Source: Candidatus Omnitrophota bacterium
GTDB taxonomy: Bacteria > Omnitrophota > Gorgyraeia > B26-G9
DNA: 5,136 bases
Direction of reading: 5' to 3'
Assembly (NCBI GenBank): GCA_018399295.1
Contig: JAGYOO010000126.1
Location: forward strand, 1-5,136
Shown in pieces: positions 1-5,136 of this stretch. Under the pieces are notes generated by a model that had not been told where the DNA came from, did no database searches, and saw only the letters and a program-made list of their open reading frames with translations. The translations under genes were made by a program, and so were the position numbers. Positions within the stretch are counted from its first letter, which is position 1. Each line of letters opens with the position of its first letter.

Positions 1-12
1 TTACGGAAATTA

Positions 13-76
13 CAATAACCAAATCCCAAGTAACAAACAATAACCCTGCCTACCGGCAGGCAGGCAATAACCAAAA
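13..76. repeat. Three spaced copies of CAATAACC
   Basis: CAATAACC occurs at 13-20, 38-45 and 65-72, with start-to-start spacings of 25 and 27 bases. The first and third copies are both followed by AAA, so the match there extends to 11 bases. The block between copies two and three is the palindromic CCTGCC/GGCAGG element. The arrangement resembles a dispersed intergenic repeat family with a second element inserted between units. It is not a CRISPR: the units are too short and few, and the intervening sequences are not spacer-like. Confidence 0.5.
45..64. repeat. Short palindromic element CCTGCC...GGCAGG
   Basis: CCTGCC at 45-50 can pair with GGCAGG at 55-60 (4-nt loop) or with the overlapping GGCAGG at 59-64 (8-nt loop), giving two alternative hairpins. 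From memory, near-identical 20-mers recur between genes in several environmental bacterial genomes, so this is probably a dispersed repeat. Only one copy is visible here, so copy number is unproven. There is no adjacent T-run, so it is a poor intrinsic terminator. Confidence 0.5.
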
Positions 77-109
77 TCACTATAACTAAAAACAAAAATT
101 TGAAAATTT

Positions 110-144
110 GATTAACCTGATTTTAGAATGATTAATCTGATTAA
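110..144. repeat. Imperfect direct repeat, 20-nt period
   Basis: A 15-nt segment at 110-124 (starting GATTAACCTGATT) recurs at 130-144 (starting GATTAATCTGATT) with 12 of 15 bases matching. The sequence is AT-rich and lies directly left of the strong hairpin at 147-180. It may be part of the same repeat mosaic. No function is evident. Confidence 0.4.
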
Positions 145-146
145 AA

Positions 147-180
147 TGCCCCCTTCCGGCACCGGGGCAGGAAGGGGGCA
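147..180 (-). terminator. Strong 11-bp hairpin, possible ablB terminator
   Basis: TGCCCCCTTCC at 147-157 pairs perfectly with GGAAGGGGGCA at 170-180 around a 12-nt loop. Read on the minus strand, the direction of ablB, the stem is followed at once by TTTTAATC, a short imperfect T-tract. On the plus strand no T-tract follows. It lies about 136 nt past the ablB stop codon, so it could end the ablB transcript. The short T-run and the surrounding repeats mean it could instead be another palindromic repeat. Confidence 0.45.
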
Positions 181-181
181 A

Positions 182-204
182 CATCTTAGGCAACAGCATC
201 TTAG
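182..204. repeat. CATCTTAG direct repeat
   Basis: CATCTTAG occurs at 182-189 and again at 197-204, a 15-nt period. The second copy forms the left arm of the long inverted repeat at 194-260. The first could therefore compete for the same right arm over part of its length. Confidence 0.4.
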
Positions 205-260
205 CAAAAGATTTAATGCCTTTCCGGCGCGAAGCGCAAGACTAAGGTGCTAAGATGCTG
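194..260. repeat. 13-bp perfect inverted repeat with 41-nt loop
   Basis: CAGCATCTTAGCA at 194-206 is the exact reverse complement of TGCTAAGATGCTG at 248-260. The 41-nt loop contains a second small hairpin, GCGC-GAA-GCGC at 227-237, so the transcript on either strand could fold into a nested stem-loop. A further GCGCGC hairpin starts on the last base of the right arm. It lies downstream of ablB and could be a small nested repeat element, a 3'-end structure or an RNA structure. There are no flanking T-runs. Confidence 0.55.
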
Positions 261-274
261 CGCGCAACGCGCGC
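260..274. repeat. GCGCGC-AAC-GCGCGC hairpin
   Basis: A 6-bp all-GC stem (260-265 with 269-274) has a 3-nt loop. It abuts the right arm of the 194-260 inverted repeat and could stack on it coaxially. No T-run follows on either strand, so terminator activity is doubtful. Confidence 0.45.
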
Positions 275-279
275 TAACT

Positions 280-295
280 CTGCCCTCTGCCCTCT
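280..295. repeat. Tandem TGCCCTC duplication
   Basis: TGCCCTC occurs twice in direct tandem (281-287 and 288-294), flanked by a matching C and T. It looks like a small slippage duplication within the repeat mosaic. Confidence 0.4.
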
Positions 296-301
296 CTACT
301 C

Positions 302-325
302 ATGAGCTAATGAGCTTATGAGCTA
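302..325. repeat. Three tandem 8-bp units ATGAGCT(A/T)
   Basis: Units are at 302-309, 310-317 and 318-325. The only difference among them is the last base of the middle unit, T instead of A. The array overlaps the end of ablB: its stop codon (316-318) and its last two serine codons lie inside units two and three. Change in unit number here could alter the C-terminal residues of AblB without touching its catalytic domain. Confidence 0.55.
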
Positions 326-1176
326 GCCCTGAGCGAAGTCGAAGGGCTAAGGCGCTTATACCAGACGTTCATGCTCTCAATACGCCCGGAAATCCAGGTA
401 TTGTTTACCAGCGTTCCCCCGTACGCGTACCCAGCCCTGGCAAAGGTAATGTTCATTCCGGCTGAGACTGCCCGAGCAATCGTATAAGCTGTCCGGAATC
501 CTGAAGCTGAGGCTTCTTTCTCCATCCGGGCTAACAGGCTACCGGCCATTCCCCGGCCCCGATATTCAGGCAAAGTCGCGAAATCCGTCATCTCCACCGC
601 CCTTGTCTCCCCGTCCTTTTCCGTCGAAGCCGCGGCGATCAGCTTTTCATCTTCCCGGATATCAAAGTAATCAATATGAGACCGCATCGTCTGACAGATA
701 TATTCCGGATCAAAGATCGGGAAAGGGTAGGACAAGAAGGTTTTTTTGTATAAGTTCGCCAGCGCCTCCGCGGCCTCAATCCCGGCCTTTTCCAGGCGCA
801 GCTCATTTAGCGGCTTGAACTTCTCACCTGATTTCCCCCGGGCCAGATTCAACACCTGTTCGATCTTTTCAGCCTCTTTAATAACAGCACGCTCTTCTGA
901 TAAATATCTTCCCAGAAAAAGACAGGCTTCGCCCTCGGAAAAATACCCCGGAATCTTCGCCTCCTCGCGAAAATCCGCTTGTAAAAAAATCTGCCCGGCG
1001 CTCTCCGGCACCTTAGCAAAAATCTTTGTATACCCCTTTTCCCGGGCCAGGACATCGAGCGCGGATATCTCTCTCTCGCCGCAGCCCTGCCCCCACTTCA
1101 TTACATAAACACGTTGGTTCAATTGGCCATGCTGGATCCGGCACCCCTTAAAATCTTCGATAACATCATAATCCAT
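316..1176 (-). CDS. ablB: Putative beta-lysine N6-acetyltransferase (GNAT)
   Basis: This 286-residue protein resembles AblB, which transfers an acetyl group from acetyl-CoA to the epsilon-amino group of beta-lysine. The product, N-epsilon-acetyl-beta-lysine, is a cytoplasmic compatible solute. The recognition rests on the C-terminal GNAT domain (about 126-276): the acetyl-CoA loop RGRGMA (206-211) after TDFATLPEY, then YTIARAVSAGMN (231-242), the GYAYGGTL block (249-256), NNT (258-260) and the ending MNVWYKRL (269-276). The N-terminal half (1-125) is the less conserved accessory part seen in AblB proteins. No signal peptide or membrane segment is present. The ATG start is supported by GAAGGA nine bases upstream. 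The gene stands alone and divergent from the exchanger; its usual partner ablA (lysine 2,3-aminomutase) is not visible. The last ten residues (277-286) come from repeat DNA and are probably not ancestral. Family assignment is from memory; substrate is inferred. Confidence 0.85.
   Translation of the reverse strand: MDYDVIEDFKGCRIQHGQLNQRVYVMKWGQGCGEREISALDVLAREKGYTKIFAKVPESAGQIFLQADFREEAKIPGYFSEGEACLFLGRYLSEERAVIKEAEKIEQVLNLARGKSGEKFKPLNELRLEKAGIEAAEALANLYKKTFLSYPFPIFDPEYICQTMRSHIDYFDIREDEKLIAAASTEKDGETRAVEMTDFATLPEYRGRGMAGSLLARMEKEASASGFRTAYTIARAVSAGMNITFARAGYAYGGTLVNNTWISGRIESMNVWYKRLSPSTSLRASS
324..349. repeat. Palindromic repeat inside the ablB 3' end
   Basis: TAGCCCT at 324-330 pairs with AGGGCTA at 343-349 around a 12-nt centre. 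The core CCTGAGCGAAGTCGAAGGG is, from memory, a short element found scattered in many bacterial genomes. Read in the ablB frame it encodes residues 277-285, the low-complexity tail SPSTSLRAS, immediately after the conserved AblB ending. Only one copy is visible here. Confidence 0.55.
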
Positions 1177-1185
1177 AAATAAAAA

Positions 1186-1191
1186 TCCTTC
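1186..1191 (-). promoter_or_regulatory. ablB ribosome binding site
   Basis: GAAGGA on the minus strand lies nine bases upstream of the ablB ATG (1174-1176). It is a good Shine-Dalgarno match at near-ideal spacing and fixes this start over internal methionines. Confidence 0.7.
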
Positions 1192-1209
1192 GGTTTAAGT
1201 TGGCTTTAA

Positions 1210-1241
1210 TCTGATTCTATCATATCCGGCCTGAAATCAGA
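1210..1241. promoter_or_regulatory. Inverted repeat over the likely ablB promoter
   Basis: TCTGATT at 1210-1216 is the exact reverse complement of AATCAGA at 1235-1241, with an 18-nt spacer. It covers the -10 candidates for ablB and could be an operator, but the arms are short and AT-rich, so chance cannot be excluded. Confidence 0.25.
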
Positions 1242-1242
1242 A
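1214..1242 (-). promoter_or_regulatory. Possible ablB promoter
   Basis: On the minus strand, TTCTGA (1237-1242) and TAGAAT (1214-1219) are separated by 17 bases, matching the sigma-70 consensus at 3/6 and 5/6 positions. An overlapping alternative -10, TATGAT, lies at 1219-1224. The weak -35 keeps this tentative. Confidence 0.3.
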
Positions 1243-1260
1243 ACAGGTAGAGCCGGGATA

Positions 1261-1279
1261 ATTGCCCGATGCCGGCAAT
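1261..1279. promoter_or_regulatory. Inverted repeat at the exchanger -35 region
   Basis: ATTGCC (1261-1266) and GGCAAT (1274-1279) form a 6-bp dyad with a 7-nt centre. It overlaps the candidate -35 of the exchanger promoter, a position where a repressor could act. The size is near what chance allows. Confidence 0.25.
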
Positions 1280-1289
1280 AGGCTAAAAT
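1262..1289 (+). promoter_or_regulatory. Candidate sigma-70 promoter of the exchanger
   Basis: TTGCCC (1262-1267, 4/6 to the -35 consensus) and TAAAAT (1284-1289, 5/6 to the -10 consensus) are 16 bases apart. Transcription would start near 1296, leaving a leader of about 30 nt before the ATG at 1328. It is the best promoter match on the plus strand of this gap. Confidence 0.45.
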
Positions 1290-1320
1290 ATAGTACGCAA
1301 GAAAGGTTTTAAAATTAAAC

Positions 1321-1324
1321 GGAG
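1321..1324 (+). promoter_or_regulatory. Exchanger ribosome binding site, close spacing
   Basis: GGAG lies only three bases before the ATG at 1328, closer than the usual five to nine. The next in-frame ATG (1358-1360, residue 11) has no better site, so 1328 is kept, with some doubt about the first ten residues. Confidence 0.5.
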
Positions 1325-1327
1325 AAA

Positions 1328-2368
1328 ATGCCGCATCTTTCCACGTGGCCGATAGAGATGACTTTCACTGCTTTTCTGCTGGGCGCAGGGATCATTGCCT
1401 GGACCGGATCACGTCTGGCGAATTATGGCGACCGGATCGCTGACCGGACCGGCCTGGGGGAGGCAATAACCGGAACCTTGTTTCTTGGAATAGTCACATC
1501 CCTGCCCGGCCTCGCCGCCTCGATCACCGCGGCCCTGCAAGAGAACGCGGCCCTGGCAGTCAGTAACGCGATCGGCGGAATCGCAATACAGACTACGTTC
1601 CTTGCTGTTGCCGATATCGCCTATACAAAGGCCAATCTTGAACACGCGGCAGCCTCTATTGCCAACCTCCTTCTGTCCGCCATGCTGATCACACTGCTCA
1701 CCCTGGTGCTGCTGGGACTGGCCGGGCCGGAAGTCACAATCGGACACATCCACCCCATGACGATTATGCTCATTGCAGCAACAGCCTTTGGAACCTGGCT
1801 GATAATCAAAAGCCGGAAAGAGCCGATGTGGCAGCCGAAAGAAACCCGAGAAACGGTGCTGGACGTCCCTCTTGAATCCACGCAACAGGAAAACTTAACT
1901 TATCTTTTAACTGGTTTTTTTCTCACCGCCCTGATCACCCTGGCCGCCGGAGCGGGAATCGCGCACCTGGCCGGAATAATCACCGAGGAAACCGGACTTT
2001 CTCAAACCGTAGTCGGAGCCCTGTTCCTGGGAGTAGCGACCTCTCTGCCGGAGCTTGTGACAACCGTGGCCGCGGTCCGGCAGGGATCCTTGACCCTGGC
2101 GGTCAGTGATATCGTAGGCGGTAATCTGTTTGACGTACTGTTTGTCGCGGCCGCGGACATCGCCTATCTCCGCGGCTCGATATTTCACGCTTCCAAAATC
2201 GGGACTCCGGAGATCTTCTTCACCGCGCTCACCATTCTGCTGAATGTCACGCTTCTGCTCGGACTGCTCTATCGGCAGCGCAAGGGTCCGGCTAATATCG
2301 GATTTGAAAGCCTGCTCATCCTGCTGTTCTATATCGTTGGTTTTCTTACGCTGGCATTTTTGCTGTGA
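1328..2368 (+). CDS. CaCA-family sodium/calcium-type antiporter
   Basis: This 346-residue integral membrane protein has the two inverted alpha repeats of the Ca2+/cation antiporter family, which exchanges cytoplasmic Ca2+ (or a similar cation) for Na+, H+ or K+. Alpha-1 spans about 45-99 and alpha-2 about 225-280; they align well with each other (TLFLGIVTSLPGL against ALFLGVATSLPEL). About ten hydrophobic segments can be placed, five each side of a hydrophilic loop at 161-190, the usual CaCA layout and length. Alpha-2 keeps the expected ion ligands: T238 and E242 in TSLPEL, then N266 and D269 in GGNLFD. Alpha-1 keeps T57 but has Gly61 in place of the glutamate, and GGIAIQ (83-88) in place of the GSNIFN-type motif. 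A divergent CaCA branch with this alpha-1 form exists as I recall it, so this is probably lineage-specific rather than damage. Transported ions are not deducible. It is a single gene, divergent from ablB and convergent with the ATPase. Confidence 0.85.
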   Translation: MPHLSTWPIEMTFTAFLLGAGIIAWTGSRLANYGDRIADRTGLGEAITGTLFLGIVTSLPGLAASITAALQENAALAVSNAIGGIAIQTTFLAVADIAYTKANLEHAAASIANLLLSAMLITLLTLVLLGLAGPEVTIGHIHPMTIMLIAATAFGTWLIIKSRKEPMWQPKETRETVLDVPLESTQQENLTYLLTGFFLTALITLAAGAGIAHLAGIITEETGLSQTVVGALFLGVATSLPELVTTVAAVRQGSLTLAVSDIVGGNLFDVLFVAAADIAYLRGSIFHASKIGTPEIFFTALTILLNVTLLLGLLYRQRKGPANIGFESLLILLFYIVGFLTLAFLL

Positions 2369-2380
2369 CAAAAACCTGAG

Positions 2381-2431
2381 GGAAGGATAACGAACCCCAT
2401 AGGAATAAACACGCGAAAAGCAGATCCTTCC
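2381..2431 (-). terminator. Weak candidate terminator between convergent genes
   Basis: GGAAGGAT (2381-2388) and ATCCTTCC (2424-2431) form a perfect 8-bp inverted repeat with a 35-nt loop, almost filling the 72-bp gap between the exchanger and ATPase stop codons. On the minus strand it is followed after six bases by TTTTT, so it may end the ATPase transcript. On the plus strand no T-run follows directly. The long loop makes a classical intrinsic terminator uncertain. Confidence 0.35.
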
Positions 2432-2440
2432 AAAAGGCCT

Positions 2441-5136
2441 TTACCCTTGCGTTTTTCCTCTTAACTTCCCATGCACACCGAAAAACTTTAGGACCTCTTC
2501 CACTATCAGGATAAAGCTGGCGGCAAGAATCGCGATACCCCAGTCTAAAAAACTGATCCCCACGGTACCAAACAGGGTCCGGCCGGCGGATGAATACACT
2601 GTAAGCAGCTGAAGAAGAATTGCCGCGCCTAATCCGGCGGAAAGCCATTTATTACTGAAGATGCCGATCTTAACCACCGACTCATATTGTGACCGGGCGT
2701 TCAGCGCCTGAAACCACTGGAACGCCGCCAGAGTAGTAAACGCCATGGTCTGGGCATAGGGTTGGCCATGGTCAAGATATTGACCGTATACAACCAGCGT
2801 GCCACCGGCCATCACCGGTGCCAGCAGCAGGATCCGACGAAGAGTGACTTTGTTCACAATGCCTTCTTTGGGAGAACGCGGCGGCAGTTCCAGGACATCC
2901 TGATGCATGGGTTCAACTCCCAAGGGAACCGTACTTGCCCCATCGGTCAGAAGATTGATCCAGAGAATCATCACCGCGGTCAAAGGCAGCGGCCATCCGA
3001 TTATCAAAACCGCCACCAGGGTTATAACTTCCCCCACATTCGTTGTTATAAGAAAAAACACCACCCGTCTCAGATTATCGAAAATCACCCGGCCCTCTTC
3101 CACGGCCGCGACAATGGTGGCAAAGTTATCATCAGTAAGCACCATGTCCGCCGCTTCCCGCGCCACCTGAGTACCGGCCTGCCCCATTGCCACCCCGATA
3201 TTCGAACCTTTAAGGGAAGGAGCGTCATTCACCCCGTCCCCGGTCATGGCCACTACCTGCCCCTGTTTCTGCAGCGCGTTCATCAGCCGCAGCTTATGGG
3301 ATGGCGAGACGCGGGCCAGGACATTAGTCCCTTTGATTCTCTCGTCAAATTCCTCGTCGCTCAATCTGTCGATCTCCTGACCGGAAAGCACCCCTTGCCG
3401 CCCCGGATCTATCCCGGCTTTTTTCGCGATCGCCTCAGCGGTGGAGGCATGGTCTCCGGTAACCATAACAACCCGAATACCGGCTTTTTTCGTCTCTTCG
3501 ATCGCCCGCACCGCTTCCGGCCGGGGCGGATCCATTATCCCCCACAGACCGCACAGCACCAGATTGTTTTCCGCGTCCCCGGAAGATATCTTTGACTGTT
3601 TCGCGTCGAAATCGCGCCAGGCTCCGGCCAGAACCCTTAATCCATCCCGCGCCAGAGCATCATTCACCTCTTCTATAAGCTGCCGGCGCTTTTGATCAAG
3701 CTTTTCAATCCGGTTGTTTTCCATTACCCGGTCACAGAATTCAAGGATCCGGTCCGGGGCGCCCTTTACCAGAAGCATACCGCTGGTCTTTTCCGGAAAC
3801 TCATTCAGTGAAGCCATGTATTTCTGCTCGCTGGAAAACGGGATGTCCGCTTGACGGAGATACTTCCCCTGTTCCTGCTTATAATCCAGTCCGGCTTTTT
3901 TCGCTGCCACCAGCAGCGAGCCTTCAGTCGGCGTTCCCTCGATGCGCCAATTACCGTCTTCCTCTGAGACCTCGGCGTCATTGTTCAGCACCCCGATCAT
4001 CTGCAGCCGATTCAAGGCCGCGCTTTCCGGATCTGCCTCAGATTCCGGCTTTATCTCTCCTTCCGGTGCATATCCCTCGCCGGTTACCTTAAAAAACTTT
4101 CCTCCCGCCCAGATCCGGGTAACCGTCATCTCGTTTTTGGTAATCGTGCCGGTCTTATCCGAGCAGATCACAGTGGTCGAACCCAGGGTTTCCACCGCGG
4201 GCAGCCGGCGGATCACCGCATTGCGTTGCGCCATACGCTGCACGCCCAGCGCCAGAGTAACACTGATCACCGCCGGCAGGCCTTCCGGAATAGCGGACAC
4301 CGCTACTGCCACGGAAAACAGCAGCATATCGATAAACCCGTAATCACGGAAGAGCCCCAGAAAAAACACTACCGCGGCCAGGGATAAGGCCAGGATTCCG
4401 ATATACACCGAGAGCTTTCCCATCCGTTTCTGCAGTGGGGTTTCTTCCCGTTCGGTCTGGCGCACCTCCCCGGCAATCCGCCCCATTGCCGTATCCATGC
4501 CTGTCTCTACTACCACGGCCTGACCGCTGCCGTGCGTGACCAGGGTAGACATGAACACCATGTCCAGCCGGTCCCCCTGTGAGGCGTCTGGCTTTACGGG
4601 ATCAGTATTTTTAGCTACAGGTTCAGATTCGCCGGTAAGAGCGGATTCGTCAACATGCAGATCAGATACCTTCAGCAAACGAGCGTCCGCCCCCACCCGA
4701 TCGCCACGCTTCAAAATGAGAATATCCCCGGGAACAACATCCGCGGCCTTCACATCCTGAGTCTTTCCATTGCGCAAAACCCGGGCATGAGGCGAGGATA
4801 ATTGCTTTAACGCTTCCAAGGCTTTTTCCGCCCGCCATTCCTGCCCCACACCCAGCGCGGTATTCAGGATCACCACCACGACGATCACTCCGGCATCGAT
4901 CACCTTTCCGGCCAAGAGGGAGACCCCCGCGGCCAGAACCAGCAGGTAGATCAGCGGGCTTTTGAACTGTCCGATTATATAGGCAAAAACGCTCTTGCCT
5001 TTTTCTTCGCGCAGTTGATTCGGCCCGCTTTCTCCCCGCCGCCGCTGCGCCTGTTCCGGAGAAAGCCCCCGAACATCAACTCCCAGTTTTTCCAGAACCT
5101 CATCCGCGGACAGGCTATGCCATCTTTTCTGTTCTT
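2441..5136 (-). CDS. P2A-type cation (Ca2+) transporting ATPase, 5'-truncated
   Basis: The frame stays open to the window edge, giving 897 visible residues (numbered from the first full codon, 5134-5132); only a few N-terminal residues seem missing. A TTG at 4915 is internal and not the start. It is a membrane pump of the SERCA/PMR1 type that exports Ca2+, or a related cation, with ATP. Order: cation-ATPase N-terminal domain (WHSL onward, 5-45), TM1-2 (59-95), actuator domain with TGES (167-170), TM3-4 (241-298), phosphorylation site DKTGT (326-330, Asp326), nucleotide domain with KGAPD (457-461), DPPR (535-538), VTGDH (558-562), TGDGVND (631-637), TM5-10 (about 689-879). Ion-site residues match SERCA: IPEGLP in TM4 (Glu284), Asn699 and Glu702 in TM5, Asn727, Thr730 and Asp731 in TM6. 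The TM8 position of SERCA Glu908 is Gln806. All catalytic motifs are intact. Ca2+ is favoured; Na+, Mn2+ or K+ is possible. Confidence 0.9.
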   Translation of the reverse strand, partial: EQKRWHSLSADEVLEKLGVDVRGLSPEQAQRRRGESGPNQLREEKGKSVFAYIIGQFKSPLIYLLVLAAGVSLLAGKVIDAGVIVVVVILNTALGVGQEWRAEKALEALKQLSSPHARVLRNGKTQDVKAADVVPGDILILKRGDRVGADARLLKVSDLHVDESALTGESEPVAKNTDPVKPDASQGDRLDMVFMSTLVTHGSGQAVVVETGMDTAMGRIAGEVRQTEREETPLQKRMGKLSVYIGILALSLAAVVFFLGLFRDYGFIDMLLFSVAVAVSAIPEGLPAVISVTLALGVQRMAQRNAVIRRLPAVETLGSTTVICSDKTGTITKNEMTVTRIWAGGKFFKVTGEGYAPEGEIKPESEADPESAALNRLQMIGVLNNDAEVSEEDGNWRIEGTPTEGSLLVAAKKAGLDYKQEQGKYLRQADIPFSSEQKYMASLNEFPEKTSGMLLVKGAPDRILEFCDRVMENNRIEKLDQKRRQLIEEVNDALARDGLRVLAGAWRDFDAKQSKISSGDAENNLVLCGLWGIMDPPRPEAVRAIEETKKAGIRVVMVTGDHASTAEAIAKKAGIDPGRQGVLSGQEIDRLSDEEFDERIKGTNVLARVSPSHKLRLMNALQKQGQVVAMTGDGVNDAPSLKGSNIGVAMGQAGTQVAREAADMVLTDDNFATIVAAVEEGRVIFDNLRRVVFFLITTNVGEVITLVAVLIIGWPLPLTAVMILWINLLTDGASTVPLGVEPMHQDVLELPPRSPKEGIVNKVTLRRILLLAPVMAGGTLVVYGQYLDHGQPYAQTMAFTTLAAFQWFQALNARSQYESVVKIGIFSNKWLSAGLGAAILLQLLTVYSSAGRTLFGTVGISFLDWGIAILAASFILIVEEVLKFFGVHGKLRGKTQG

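Larger units (their letters stand above)
1..315. other. Non-coding repeat-rich intergenic region
   Basis: I see no credible gene in this stretch. Positions 1-146 are AT-rich. Positions 147-315 are GC-richer and packed with hairpins and short tandem repeats. It holds three copies of CAATAACC, a 20-nt CCTGCC/GGCAGG palindrome, a 20-nt-period imperfect direct repeat, an 11-bp hairpin, a 13-bp long-loop inverted repeat, a GCGCGC hairpin and tandem 7-bp and 8-bp units. These are listed separately. The abrupt change in base composition and the number of unrelated repeats suggest an accumulation of dispersed intergenic elements rather than a decayed gene. The region is the 3' flank of ablB. Whatever lies further left is outside the window. 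Confidence 0.7.

Noticed and set aside
13..76. CRISPR-like array from the CAATAACC copies
   Set aside because: Eight-base units, only three copies and a palindromic intervening element do not fit CRISPR repeats and spacers; no cas gene is present.
1..315. Transposon or tRNA gene in the left non-coding block
   Set aside because: No transposase frame or target-site duplication is visible, and I could not fold a cloverleaf or find the T-loop consensus.
746..1108. Plus-strand open frame opposite ablB
   Set aside because: Ser/Pro/Arg-rich translation with no family resemblance. The minus-strand frame is clearly AblB.
1409..2371. Minus-strand open frames (1409-1885, 1907-2371) opposite the exchanger
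   Set aside because: They are antisense to a clear membrane protein gene, with low-complexity Gln/Gly/Arg-rich translations and no supporting start signals.
2762..3595. Plus-strand open frame of 277 residues inside the ATPase gene
   Set aside because: It is antisense to a gene with all P-type ATPase motifs in order. Its product is rich in His, Arg, Pro and Gln with no recognisable domain, as expected of a GC-rich shadow frame.
4913..4915. TTG as the start of the ATPase
   Set aside because: The frame continues upstream with a canonical N-terminal cation-ATPase domain and TM1, so the TTG is an internal leucine codon and the real start is beyond the right edge.

Overview
The window holds three protein-coding genes and one stretch of repeat-rich non-coding DNA. 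From left to right these are: a mosaic of short repeats and hairpins (about 1-348); ablB, a beta-lysine N6-acetyltransferase gene on the minus strand (316-1176); a 151-bp divergent promoter region (1177-1327); a CaCA-family (sodium/calcium exchanger) membrane antiporter on the plus strand (1328-2368); a 72-bp convergent gap (2369-2440); and a P2A-type (SERCA/PMR1-like) calcium-transporting P-type ATPase on the minus strand. The ATPase gene runs off the right edge with only a few N-terminal residues missing.

The organism looks like a bacterium with moderately GC-rich coding DNA. All three genes have bacterial-style starts or bacterial homologues, and two starts have visible Shine-Dalgarno sequences. 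The left end carries short palindromic intergenic repeats of kinds I associate, from memory only, with environmental lineages such as Omnitrophota and Desulfobacterota. The phylum cannot be fixed from this sequence.

Functionally, the genes point to ion and osmotic homeostasis. AblB makes the compatible solute N-epsilon-acetyl-beta-lysine in the families where it has been studied. The antiporter and the ATPase would both move cations, probably Ca2+, out of the cytoplasm, one by ion gradient and the other by ATP. They are not one operon: ablB and the exchanger are divergent, and the exchanger and the ATPase converge. The lysine 2,3-aminomutase gene (ablA) that commonly accompanies ablB is not in the window.

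No wholly new system is evident. The observations most worth a second look are: (i) the AblB C-terminus and stop codon appear to be supplied by a palindromic repeat plus an 8-bp tandem repeat; (ii) the exchanger is strongly asymmetric, because its first alpha repeat lacks the acidic and asparagine ion-binding positions kept in the second; (iii) dense nested hairpins lie left of ablB.
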